64,000 nucleotides of DNA, taken from assembly GCF_900091725.1 (NCBI RefSeq), contig NZ_FMBW01000080.1, positions 20,327 to 84,326 of the forward strand. Direction: 5' to 3'. A program made the translations under genes and the position numbers. Source of the stretch: Streptomyces sp. DvalAA-43. GTDB lineage: Bacteria; Actinomycetota; Actinomycetes; Streptomycetales; Streptomycetaceae. Of the stretch, positions 42,824-54,010 are shown piece by piece (the first letter of the stretch is position 1; every line of letters begins with the position of its first letter). The notes under the pieces were generated by a model. That model made no database searches. It saw only the letters and a program-made list of their open reading frames with translations, and was not told the DNA's origin.

Positions 42824-43251
42824 CAGAACTCGTTCCCCTCCGGATCGGCCATCACCAGATGGTCCGGCCTGCCGCCCAGTGCCTCCTCATGGACCACGGT
42901 CGCGCCGGCGGAGATCAGGCGCTCCATCGCGTCGACCACACGCGGCCACCGCTCCTCCCAGGGGGTCTCACGACCGCCACCGGCCTGCACATCGAGGTGC
43001 AGGCGGTTCTTCGCGGCCTTCGACTCCGGCACCTGCTGGAAGGACAGACCGGGCCCCTCCCCGTCCGGGTCGCAGAGATACGCACCCTGGTCCCACTCGT
43101 CCTCCGGGACCCCATGGTGCGCGAACCACTCCTCCCAGCTCCCGAACCCGGCCGGCGCGGGCTTCTCCGTATACCCCAGCGCCAACGCCCAGAACGCGGC
43201 CAGCTTCGTCGGCTGCGCGCAGTCGATCGTCAGACTCCACTTGGTTCCCAC
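42814..43251 (-). CDS. VOC-family (glyoxalase/bleomycin-resistance fold) protein
   Basis: A 145-residue vicinal-oxygen-chelate protein with two beta-alpha-beta-beta-beta repeats: WSLTIDCAQPTKLAAFWALALGY at the first strand and NRLHLDVQ...HLVMADPEGNEFCLL in the second. His and Glu in these strands are metal-ligand positions. This subtype (glyoxalase_6) is usually of unknown substrate and sometimes binds toxic metabolites. Convergent with the DinB-like gene; its 3' end lies in the shared hairpin. Confidence 0.88.
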   Translation of the reverse strand: MGTKWSLTIDCAQPTKLAAFWALALGYTEKPAPAGFGSWEEWFAHHGVPEDEWDQGAYLCDPDGEGPGLSFQQVPESKAAKNRLHLDVQAGGGRETPWEERWPRVVDAMERLISAGATVVHEEALGGRPDHLVMADPEGNEFCLL

Positions 43252-43400
43252 GTACAGGCCCTCCTCGGTCCGGCTCGGTCCGTCACGCGGACCCTACCGG
43301 GTGCCACTGACACCGTTGGCCCCCCGACATCGCAGTTCCAGGTCCAGCGGCACGGAATTGGCCTTGGTCTCCGGCTCCGCGCCGTACGTAGGGTCACGGC

Positions 43401-44222
43401 ATGAGGATTCGCATCGTCGACACGTTCACCGACCGCCCCTTCACCGGCAACCCGGCGGGAGTCCTGGTGCTGGACTCCGAGACCTTCGCCGACGACGACC
43501 GGCTCCAACGGATCGCCATGGAGCTGAATCTGTCCGAGACCGCCTTCGCCCACCCGCTGCCCCCGGGCGGCGAGGCGGACTGGGCGCTTCGCTGGTTCAC
43601 CCCGACCACGGAGGTCGACATGTGCGGGCATGCCACCCTGGCCACCGCGCACGTCCTGCACACCACCGGAACGGCGAGCGGCACGGTGCGCTTCGCGGCA
43701 CGCTGCGGGATCCTCACCGCGACCACCCACCCGAACGGTGCGATCACCCTCGACTTCCCCACGGCCCCACTGACACCGGCGACCGCCCCGGCCGGACTGG
43801 CCGCCGCCCTGGGCGCGGATCCGCTCTCCGTCCACGACACCGGCCCGTACATCGGCGACCTGCTCGTGGAGCTGGACGACGAGGCGACCGTACGCGGGCT
43901 GATCCCCGATCTCGTCACCCTGGCCGATGTGTCCCGGCGGGGCGTCGTCGCCACGGCCGCCGCTGAGGACCCCTCCCGGGGCTACGACTTCGTCTCCCGC
44001 GGCTTCTTCCCACGCGTCGGGATCGACGAGGACCCGGTGACCGGCAGCGCCCACACCGCGCTGGCACCCTTCTGGTCGGCCCGCTTCGGCCGTGACGAAC
44101 TGACCGGACTTCAGGCCTCCGCCCGTTCCGGCCTGGTCCGGACCTCACTGCGCGGCGATCGCACCCTGCTGACCGGCGACGCCGTGACCGTCATCGACGG
44201 CGAACTGCTCACGGAACTCTGA
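43401..44222 (+). CDS. PhzF-family isomerase
   Basis: A 273-residue diaminopimelate-epimerase-fold protein. MRIRIVDTFTDRPFTGNPAGVLVLD is the family N-terminus, LSETAF contains the catalytic Glu, FTPTTEVDMCGHATLATAHVL the GHAT motif and GIDEDPVTGSAH the second catalytic segment. PhzF itself isomerises a phenazine precursor, but most family members have unknown substrates. It stands alone: no phenazine genes are nearby, so involvement in phenazine formation is not claimed. Confidence 0.93.
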   Translation: MRIRIVDTFTDRPFTGNPAGVLVLDSETFADDDRLQRIAMELNLSETAFAHPLPPGGEADWALRWFTPTTEVDMCGHATLATAHVLHTTGTASGTVRFAARCGILTATTHPNGAITLDFPTAPLTPATAPAGLAAALGADPLSVHDTGPYIGDLLVELDDEATVRGLIPDLVTLADVSRRGVVATAAAEDPSRGYDFVSRGFFPRVGIDEDPVTGSAHTALAPFWSARFGRDELTGLQASARSGLVRTSLRGDRTLLTGDAVTVIDGELLTEL

Positions 44223-44301
44223 GCCGGCGTACGACGGGCGGGAGCTTACGAGACCACTCCTCAGCTCCCCCGCACCCCCGCCGCCGCTCCGGCCCCGCTC
44301 C

Positions 44302-45126
44302 TCACGGCGTGGGCAACCAGCCCACCTTCCCCGCCAGCAGCGCGTACCCGACAAAAGCACCGATATCCAGCAGTGCATGCGCCGCCACCAAGGGCCCGAC
44401 CCGGCCCCAGCGCCGGTACAGCAGCACGAAGACGACGCCCATCACCATGTTGCCGATGAAGCCGCCGACCCCCTGGTACAGATGGTACGAACCGCGCAGT
44501 ACCGAACTGGCGACCAGGGCGGCCATCGGCGTCCACCCCAACTGCCCCAGCCTGCGCAGCAGATACCCGACGACGATCACTTCCTCCACGACGGAGTTCT
44601 GGACCGCGGACAGGATCAGGACCGGGAATTTCCACCACACGTCGGGCAGCGACTCCGGAACCACCGTCAGATTGAATCCGGCGGCCCGCGCCACCAGGTA
44701 GAAGGCGAGGCCGGCGCTTCCGATGCCCGCCGCGAGCAGAGTGCCGCGCCCCAGGTCCGGCCACGGCCTGGTGCGGTCGAAACCGATGGCCCGCAGACCG
44801 GCGCCCTCCCTGATCAGCAGATGCGCGACCAGGGCGACGGGCACCAGAGCCGTCGCGATACCGAAGAGTTGCCAGGCGAGATCCAGCCATGGACGCCCCG
44901 GCGCGTACGAACTGTTGAGTGTCGCGGCCTGTTCCTTCAAACCCCCTGGTTTCGTCAGTGATCCGACAAAACTGATCAGGGCAGACACCCCGCTGGCCCC
45001 CAACGAGAGAGCCAGCACGAGGACCGTTTCGGACCGCAGAATTCGTCGCGGCACAGCCTCTTGGGGGAAAGAATCAGCCACAAGCCCCGCCTCCACCTGT
45101 ACACCTGCCTTGAGTTGTGCATTCAC
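44302..45126 (-). CDS. CPBP-family intramembrane metalloprotease
   Basis: A 274-residue membrane protein with about eight helices. The CPBP (Abi) core is readable: VEEVIVVGYLLRRLGQLGW holds the Glu-Glu and Arg motif, SVLRGSYHLYQG the first His and PLVAAHALLDIGAFVGYAL the last His/Asp motif. Rce1-like proteases of this type process or inactivate membrane substrates; some protect against bacteriocins. The GTG at 45126 begins a plausible N-terminus (NAQLKAGVQ); upstream in-frame starts would run into the control region of the divergent gene. Confidence 0.85.
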   Translation of the reverse strand: MNAQLKAGVQVEAGLVADSFPQEAVPRRILRSETVLVLALSLGASGVSALISFVGSLTKPGGLKEQAATLNSSYAPGRPWLDLAWQLFGIATALVPVALVAHLLIREGAGLRAIGFDRTRPWPDLGRGTLLAAGIGSAGLAFYLVARAAGFNLTVVPESLPDVWWKFPVLILSAVQNSVVEEVIVVGYLLRRLGQLGWTPMAALVASSVLRGSYHLYQGVGGFIGNMVMGVVFVLLYRRWGRVGPLVAAHALLDIGAFVGYALLAGKVGWLPTP

Positions 45127-45265
45127 GCCCCATCCTGCTCCCCGCCCGGCTAGGGTCTCGAATGCAGGTACGAAGATCATGCGCGACAGGCCGGGGGACA
45201 ACCACCATTGCCGATGGTGTGGTCCCCCATTTCCTTGTACATCCTCAAGGAGGGGCACCACCGAC

Positions 45266-47053
45266 ATGGGACGTCACAGCTTGCCCGACGAGCACGCCGG
45301 CGACGGAAGCGGGGACGGATCACCGCCGCGCCGTCGGCGCACCGTCGCGATCGCGACGATGCTCGTACTCGCGGTCGCTGCGGGAACGGCCGTCGCGGCG
45401 CAGGGCGGCCTGTTGTCGTTCTCGAAGAGCTGCGAGGACTCGGCCATCCGTCTGTCCATGATGGCCTCGCCGGACATCGCCCCCGCCGTTCGCGCCGTCG
45501 CCGACAAGGCGCGCGAGGACGAGGTGCGGTCCGACGGTCGCTGTCTGGACGTGACGGTGGTCGCCCGCGACTCCTACAAGGTCGCCGACGCCCTCTCCGG
45601 CGACGGCCGCACCCCGGACTTCCAGGTCTGGCTGCCCGACTCCGACCTCTGGCTCGACCGGGCCAAGGGCTCCGGCGACGGCGTCCCGATCACGCCGGGC
45701 GACTCCATCGCCTCCTCCCCCGTGACCCTGGCCATGGTGCCGTCCGCGGCCAAGAGCCTCGGCTGGCCCAAGAAGAAGTACACCTGGGCGGAGTTGACGG
45801 CCGCGGCCATGGAGCCGGACAAGGTACGCCTGGGCTCGGCCGACCCGGCGCGCAGCGCCACCGGCCTGCTGGCGCTCGCCGGCATCGGCGCGTCCTCCGA
45901 GAAGCAGGGCGGAGACAGCGACACCAGGGTCGCGGCAACCGCCAAACTGCTCGCGCAGCGCATGTCGGACGGTGACACCCAGGTGCTGAAGACACTGGCA
46001 CAGAGCGATTCGGACAACGAGAAGGACGACCCGGAGCGCAATCAGGCGGTGCTCCTCTCCGAGCAGGCCGCCTTCGCCCACAACGCGGAGTCGACCGGCG
46101 GCGGAAAGCTCGACCTCTTCTATCCCAAGGACGGCACCCCGCTCCTCAACTATCCGTACACGCTGATCGACGAGACCAGGATGAGTACGGCCGAGGGGCG
46201 GGCGGCGCTGCGGTTCATGACGCTGCTGAACGAGCCCGGTGCACAGGCCACCCTGGAGAAGCACGGCTTCAGGGACATCGACGGCACGGCCGGGGAGTCG
46301 GTGGTCGCATCGGCGGGCGGCAGGAAGCCCCAGCCGTACGCCACCGCTGCCGCCGCACCGACCGCCGAGGCGCTCCAGCAGACGCTCGGCATGTGGACCA
46401 TCACGGTGCAGAGCGCCCGGCTGACCACGGTCGTCGACGCCTCGGGATCCATGGCCACGTTGGTCCCGGGGCGCAACCAGTCCCGGATGGACGTCACCAA
46501 GGCGTCCCTGATCCAGGCCCTCGACCAGTTCACCCCGAACGACGAGATCGGGCTCTGGGAGTTCGCCACCACGCTCGACGGCGAGAAGGACTACCGCAGG
46601 CTGATGCCGACCAGCCGGCTCGGCGACCCGGCGAAAGGCGGCGGCACCCACCGCGAGAAGCTCACCGCGGCCTTCGCGGCGCTGAAGCCCGTGCCGGGTG
46701 GCGCGACCGGCCTGTACGACACCATGCTGGCCGCTTACAAGGACGCCCAGGCGACCTATGTGAAGGGCAAGTTCAACGCGGTCGTCATCCTCACCGACGG
46801 GTCGAACCAGGACAGCCGCTCCATCTCCCGCAGTGCCCTGATCGCGGAGCTGAAACGGATCGCCGACCCGGAGCGCCCTGTTCCACTGCTCGCCATCGCG
46901 GTCGGTCCCGAGGCCGACCGCGAGGAGGTGAACGAGATAGCGAAGGTGACCGGCGGCGGTGGCTACCAGGTCATCGACCCGGCCGAGATCCAGACGGTGA
47001 TCCTGCAGGCCATCATGACGGCCGGCCAGAGCGGTCACGGCACCCAGGAGTAA
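45266..47053 (+). CDS. Membrane-anchored solute-binding protein fused to a VWA domain
   Basis: A 595-residue extracytoplasmic protein. A basic segment and one helix (RRRRTVAIATMLVLAVAAGTAVA) act as signal anchor. Residues about 55-360 form a type 2 periplasmic-binding-like fold (IRLSMMASPDIAPAVRAVADKA, DVTVVARDSYKVADALSG). Residues about 385-590 are a von Willebrand factor A domain with a MIDAS motif (VVDASGSM, later Thr and ILTDGSNQD). The combination suggests metal-dependent adhesion or assembly outside the cell. AAGGAGGGG precedes the ATG at 45266. Divergent from the CPBP protease gene, 139 bp apart. Confidence 0.9.
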   Translation: MGRHSLPDEHAGDGSGDGSPPRRRRTVAIATMLVLAVAAGTAVAAQGGLLSFSKSCEDSAIRLSMMASPDIAPAVRAVADKAREDEVRSDGRCLDVTVVARDSYKVADALSGDGRTPDFQVWLPDSDLWLDRAKGSGDGVPITPGDSIASSPVTLAMVPSAAKSLGWPKKKYTWAELTAAAMEPDKVRLGSADPARSATGLLALAGIGASSEKQGGDSDTRVAATAKLLAQRMSDGDTQVLKTLAQSDSDNEKDDPERNQAVLLSEQAAFAHNAESTGGGKLDLFYPKDGTPLLNYPYTLIDETRMSTAEGRAALRFMTLLNEPGAQATLEKHGFRDIDGTAGESVVASAGGRKPQPYATAAAAPTAEALQQTLGMWTITVQSARLTTVVDASGSMATLVPGRNQSRMDVTKASLIQALDQFTPNDEIGLWEFATTLDGEKDYRRLMPTSRLGDPAKGGGTHREKLTAAFAALKPVPGGATGLYDTMLAAYKDAQATYVKGKFNAVVILTDGSNQDSRSISRSALIAELKRIADPERPVPLLAIAVGPEADREEVNEIAKVTGGGGYQVIDPAEIQTVILQAIMTAGQSGHGTQE

Positions 47054-47061
47054 CCGTGGAC

Positions 47062-47089
47062 GCGGCCGGACCGGACCCGGACCGGCCGC
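47062..47089. terminator. GC-rich hairpin between convergent genes
   Basis: GCGGCCGGACCGG (47062-47074) and CCGGACCGGCCGC (47077-47089) can pair at 12 of 13 positions. It lies 8 bp after the VWA-protein stop and before the stop of the convergent ligase gene. Confidence 0.45.
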
Positions 47090-47158
47090 AAAGCCACAAC
47101 GCGGCAACGCCGGCCGAGACCGGCGCCGGGACCGGCCCCGGCGGCCGCCGTATCGCCG

Positions 47159-48664
47159 TCACGGCCTGGGAAGACCGGTCGGCCAGGTGTGCACGGGCTC
47201 CCCGCCGTGCATCAGCTCGGCGTACCGCCGAGTGGTCGCGGCCAGCGCCGCATGCCGGTCGAGCCCGGTCTCCCGGGCCCGGTGATAGGTGTCCACCTGC
47301 CAGGACGCTCCGTTCACCCGCCGCTTGCAGCGCTCCTCGATCACCCCGAGATAGCGGTCGCGGTCCGCTGGCGCGATGTTCCAGGCAGCGAGCCCCGCGG
47401 CGGCCAGCGGCAGCAGTTCGTCGCGTACGAGCTTGACGGCCGGCACCCGGGTCAGCCCGCCCGCGCGGCCGGGGCGCGGCCAGAGCAGCTCGGCGTCGAT
47501 GCCCAGACGGCACGCGGTGTCGAAGTTCTCCTCCGCCGCGGCGAACGGCAGCCTGGTCCACACCGGACGGGACTCGTCGGCGAGCGACCGCACGAGCCCG
47601 TAGTACAGCGCCGCGTTGGCGATCACATCGGTCACGGTGGGCCCGGCGGGCAGGACCCGGTTCTCCACCCGTAGGTGGGGCACGCCGTCGACCAGCCCGT
47701 ACACCGGCCGGTTCCAGCGGTAGACCGTTCCGTTGTGGAGCACCAGCTCCTGCAACCGCGGCACCCCGCCTTCGTCGAGGACCCGCAGGGGCTCCTCCTC
47801 GTCGCCGATCGGGAGCAGTGGCGGGAAGTAGCGCAGGTTCTCCTCGAAGAGCTCGTACGCCGAATCGACCCACCGCTCGCCGAACCAGGTCCTGGGCCGC
47901 ACTCCCTGGTTCCGGAGTTCGGGCGGCCGGGTGTCGGTGGCCTGCTGGAAGAGCGGTGGCCTCGATTCCCGCCAGAGCTCCTTGCCGAACAGGAAGGGCG
48001 AGTTGGCACCGAGCGCGATCTGGACACCGGCGATGGCCTGGGCCGCGTTCCACACGGCCGCGAAGCGCTCCGGTGTCACCTGCAGATGGAGCTGGACCGA
48101 GGTGCAGGCGGCCTCGGGAGTGATCGAGGCGGAGGTGGAGAGCAAGCGTTCCACGCCCTGGATATCGAGGGAGAAATCCTCGCCCCGCGCGGCCACCATT
48201 TGATCGTTCAGCAGTGTGTAGCGGTCCGCGTCCGAGAGGTTCGCCAGGACGAGGTCCTCATGGCGCAGGGTGGGCAGAATACCGATCATCATGATCCCGG
48301 CATCGACCTCGCCCGCCTTCCGGTGGGCATATCCGAGCCCGGTCCTGAGCTCCTCGGCCAGCTGATCGAAAACGCGCCCGTCCAGACGGTGCGGGACTAT
48401 GTTCACTTCCAAATTGAACATCCCGAGTTCCATCTGGAAATCACGGCTCGCGATGCGCGGGAGGACCTCCCCATTCAACATCTTCGGCATGCCGTCGGCA
48501 CCCGCGAGATTCAGCTCGATCTCCACACCCATGAGGTTGCGCGGCCGGTCGAACCTCCGCTCCGCAAGAAGCCTCTCCAACCCCTCCAGGCACTGGTGGA
48601 GCTTCTTCCGGTACCCCTGCCGATCGGACAGGTCAAAGGCGCCCGCCACGACCTTCTCCCCCAT
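47159..48664 (-). CDS. Glutamate-cysteine ligase (GCS2) family protein
   Basis: A 501-residue carboxylate-amine ligase of the GCS2 type: NLMGVEIELNLAGADGMPKMLNGEVLPRI at the N-terminal ATP/metal site, FNLEVNIVPHRLDG, then TSVQLHLQV and VENRVLPAGPTVTDVIANAALYYGL. Streptomyces make mycothiol, not glutathione, so this enzyme probably makes a gamma-glutamyl bond in another pathway such as ergothioneine or an unknown one. GGGAGGGA lies before the ATG at 48664. Convergent with the VWA-fusion gene. Confidence 0.88.
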   Translation of the reverse strand: MGEKVVAGAFDLSDRQGYRKKLHQCLEGLERLLAERRFDRPRNLMGVEIELNLAGADGMPKMLNGEVLPRIASRDFQMELGMFNLEVNIVPHRLDGRVFDQLAEELRTGLGYAHRKAGEVDAGIMMIGILPTLRHEDLVLANLSDADRYTLLNDQMVAARGEDFSLDIQGVERLLSTSASITPEAACTSVQLHLQVTPERFAAVWNAAQAIAGVQIALGANSPFLFGKELWRESRPPLFQQATDTRPPELRNQGVRPRTWFGERWVDSAYELFEENLRYFPPLLPIGDEEEPLRVLDEGGVPRLQELVLHNGTVYRWNRPVYGLVDGVPHLRVENRVLPAGPTVTDVIANAALYYGLVRSLADESRPVWTRLPFAAAEENFDTACRLGIDAELLWPRPGRAGGLTRVPAVKLVRDELLPLAAAGLAAWNIAPADRDRYLGVIEERCKRRVNGASWQVDTYHRARETGLDRHAALAATTRRYAELMHGGEPVHTWPTGLPRP

Positions 48665-49145
48665 CGGAGCGTCCCTCCCTCAAGTGGGCGGCCCGCGGCC
48701 CAGGCCGCTCGCGTCACGATCGATAATGCCCAGAGCGGGTGATCCATAACGCCCACGAGAACGCCACGGACCCAGTAATCTGAGGGCGGCCGCCCGAGGC
48801 ACATTCCAAGGGCATGATGCACGACACGTTTGCCCGCCCGGTGCAGGTGAAAACGCCGACGTGTTTCGGCCGTCCACGCCGGATGAAAAATCCCAGGCGG
48901 CGGCTGCGCCGATGACACGGAATCAGTAGATTCTCCGCATAATAAAGACTTGATACCGCCTTGTCGGCAATGCCTGCTACGGCTAGTGGAATCACCGCGT
49001 GAACACGTGTCGTATAAACTCCGCGGACGAGGCAGAGAGTTGACGCACCGGCCCAGTCACCGGCCTCCTCTGGCCCCGCATGCCGACAGCGCCGTCTGCA
49101 CCCGCCCACGCACCACCGTGTCTCCGAAGTGAGAGGCGACCCACT
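48665..49145. other. 481-bp intergenic region with an AT-rich segment
   Basis: No convincing gene on either strand. Bases 48880-48965 are unusually AT-rich for this genome and include TAATAAAGACTTGATACC, so promoters for the two divergent flanking genes may lie here. A minus-strand open frame across the region has atypical Cys/Arg-rich composition and is not called. Confidence 0.5.
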
Positions 49146-49739
49146 ATGCCGCTGCATGTTCACCCGGCTCCCGCGCCCGCTCTGCGCAGCGTTCTCGCGG
49201 CACTCGTTTCACCCACCGCAGTCCGCGAAGCCCGCACGCCCGCTCTCCGGTCCGCCCAGGGACCGCTGAGCCCGGAACTCCCGCTCCCCGTCCATGTACT
49301 GGAGCGGATCGGTCCGAATGGGCTCGCTCCCGCCACCCGGCTCGCCGGCTGGCGGTTCCTGATCCGCGGCTCGGAGCAGGCCGTCGCCGCGGCGGACACC
49401 ATGCTCACTCCGGACGGCTGGGCCTTCTCGCACTTCTTCGAGGGCCCCTACATCGCCTCGACCGAACTGGCCCTGCGCCAGGCCGAAACGGTGACCCCGC
49501 CCTACCAGCCGCGGCTGCTGTCCATCCCGGAGCTCTACATGTTGGCGCTGTGGCTGCACGGCGACACCGAGGCCGACGCCTCCGGCGGGGCGCTCGCCCC
49601 CGCCGATCTTCTGGTCCCGCTGGCTCCCGCCCCACCGGGTATCGCGGCGCACCGCCCGCACCGGGTCGCCGATCTGCTCCGCGTGATGACGCTGCGCATC
49701 GCCTCCGGCCCCGGCCCCCTGCTCGGCTCCCCGGCCTGA
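49146..49739 (+). CDS. Hypothetical protein
   Basis: A 197-residue soluble protein without recognised domains. The middle (LAGWRFLIRGSEQAVAAADTMLTPDGWAFSHFFEGPYIASTELALRQAE) looks globular; the N- and C-terminal thirds are Pro/Ala-rich. The AGAGG upstream supports the ATG at 49146. It is preceded by a long AT-rich intergenic region and followed by 318 bp with no other gene than the start of the DUF5999 control region. Confidence 0.75.
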   Translation: MPLHVHPAPAPALRSVLAALVSPTAVREARTPALRSAQGPLSPELPLPVHVLERIGPNGLAPATRLAGWRFLIRGSEQAVAAADTMLTPDGWAFSHFFEGPYIASTELALRQAETVTPPYQPRLLSIPELYMLALWLHGDTEADASGGALAPADLLVPLAPAPPGIAAHRPHRVADLLRVMTLRIASGPGPLLGSPA

Positions 49740-50057
49740 GAGCCGGCCCCCTCAGCGGCACGCCGTGCCCCGCCACCGTCCCCGGTCGCGGGGCACCGCG
49801 CTGGAGGGGCGCACTTTCCGCCCGTCCGGACTAGCCCGTACCGACCACCCCGAACCACCCGAAGGGACAGTGCAATTACGGTGAACCGTCCGCGCGGGTG
49901 ACGCGTCCTCCGGGTAAGGAGAAGTGCTGCTGCGAAATCCCTGCGGAATGACGCCCGTGGGGCAACACTGGGACCGGACCGATCGATACGGGGGGCGGCC
50001 ATGAAGACCTCGTCCAGCCGCAGGACATTCACTACAACGCAGCGAAAGAACCCAGCC

Positions 50058-50264
50058 ATGTGCCAGCACCAGCCACCATGCCCGACCGCCGACTCAGCCG
50101 ACCGGGAAGCCGCCCGCCTGACGGCGCACCATCCGGAACAGGGCTGGAGTCTGCTGTGCAACGGAGTCCTGCTCTTCGAGGACACCGGTGAGCTGCTTCC
50201 GGACGGTCAGATCATCGCCCCGCACCGGCCCCTGGCGGCCGACCGGGTGATGAAGGCCGCCTGA
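50058..50264 (+). CDS. DUF5999 protein
   Basis: A 68-residue protein: MCQHQPPCPTADSADREAARL, then GWSLLCNGVLLFEDTGELLPDG and IAPHR. This is a small actinobacterial family, DUF5999, of unknown function with conserved Cys-His residues near the start. I use the ATG at 50058 because family members begin with MCQHQPPCP. An in-frame ATG at 50001 with GGGGGG before it would add 19 Ser/Thr/Arg-rich residues and cannot be excluded. The 318 bp upstream hold no other gene. Confidence 0.85.
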   Translation: MCQHQPPCPTADSADREAARLTAHHPEQGWSLLCNGVLLFEDTGELLPDGQIIAPHRPLAADRVMKAA

Positions 50265-50282
50265 CCGCGACCGGTACGAACG

Positions 50283-50316
50283 GGGGCCGGCCCGGAGAGT
50301 TCTCCGAACCGGCCCC
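50283..50316. terminator. Hairpin between DUF5999 and gcvP
   Basis: GGGGCCGG (50283-50290) pairs with CCGGCCCC (50309-50316), and the loop itself holds a second dyad, CGGAGA-GT-TCTCCG. Convergent position supports a bidirectional terminator. Confidence 0.65.
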
Positions 50317-50351
50317 GACGCAGGTCCGCGTCACGCAAGGGCGCTCACGAC

Positions 50352-53237
<2,886 letters not shown>

Positions 53238-53299
53238 GGTGGAGGCCTCCTGGTCTGTCACGACCTGCGAGGGGCACCACGGCGCGGGTGCCCGAACGG

Positions 53300-53520
53300 C
53301 CTCCCCCTCTGTCATCTCAACCTGAGAGCTTCACCGGCGCACCCTGCGGCGTACCGGCTTTCACCGTCGGTGAGGAAGGGATCCGCACCGGCACTCGGCC
53401 GCGCGAAACCCGCCCTGCTTTCCAGAGTGACCTCGTCCGTGCGGTACGGGGGCCTGAGAGATTCCGGGGAGGATTTGCTCCTTCGGCGCCTTCGGATCAG
53501 CTCCGGAGGACTCTCCCGCA
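53300..53520 (-). promoter_or_regulatory. Tandem glycine riboswitch of gcvP
   Basis: Read on the minus strand, the leader has CGGGAGAG, GCGCCGAAGGAGCAA and CCCGGAATCTCTCAGG of a first glycine aptamer, GGACGAGGTCACTCTGGAAAGCAGG at its end, then a second aptamer with CGGTGAAGCTCTCAGG and GACAGAGGGGGAGGCC. Both the core GAAGG/AATCTCTCAGG-type motifs and the GACAGAGG strand are characteristic. It lies about 60 bp upstream of the gcvP ATG. Expected to turn on gcvP in excess glycine. Confidence 0.9.
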
Positions 53521-53641
53521 CGGGGTCAGCAGCCGCCACCAGCCTACCAGCGGGGTTCATGGCTGATTTCTCGAGTGGCCAACCACTCGGATCTGCATTT
53601 CTGTAGTGCTTGTGGAGTAGCCGCGACCAGTGGGAGGGACC

Positions 53642-54010
53642 GTGCAGACCGACATCGATCCGCGCAGCCTGATCGGCCGCAAGGCGTTCGACCGCAAGGG
53701 CACCAAGATCGGGACCGTGGACGAGGTGTATCTCGACGACGCGACCGGTGTGCCCGAGTGGGCAGCCGTACGTACCGGACTCTTCAGCAGGGACGCGTTC
53801 GTCCCGCTGGAACCCAGTGAATTCGTGGAGGACACGCTCCGCATCCCCTTCGACCGCGCGCTGATCAAGGACTCACCCGACTTCGGCGTCGGCCGCCATC
53901 TCTCGCCGGAACAGGAGCTCCAGCTCTACCGGCACTACGGTCTGGACTCCCCGCCCGAGGGCACGGGCCCGGACAGGGACTTCGGCAGGCTGGCCGGCCA
54001 GGACGAGTAG
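53642..54010 (+). CDS. PRC-barrel domain protein
   Basis: A 122-residue protein with one PRC-barrel (RSLIGRKAFDRKGTKIGTVDEVYLDDATGVPEWAAV) and a short C-terminal extension. Such proteins are small beta-barrel adaptors of unknown role in actinobacteria. GGGAGGG upstream selects the GTG at 53642. Its last 76 bp overlap the 3' end of the convergent dinB gene, so the C-terminal residues of both are encoded by the same DNA. Divergent from gcvP, with a 7-bp-arm dyad (53572-53589) between. Confidence 0.85.
   Translation: MQTDIDPRSLIGRKAFDRKGTKIGTVDEVYLDDATGVPEWAAVRTGLFSRDAFVPLEPSEFVEDTLRIPFDRALIKDSPDFGVGRHLSPEQELQLYRHYGLDSPPEGTGPDRDFGRLAGQDE

Noticed and set aside
43401..44222. Phenazine biosynthesis because of the PhzF-family gene
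   Set aside because: No other phz gene lies nearby and the family is widespread with other substrates.
48714..49163. A 149-codon minus-strand open frame in the intergenic region
   Set aside because: Composition (many Arg, Cys, Trp) and lack of a ribosome site are unlike the neighbouring genes.
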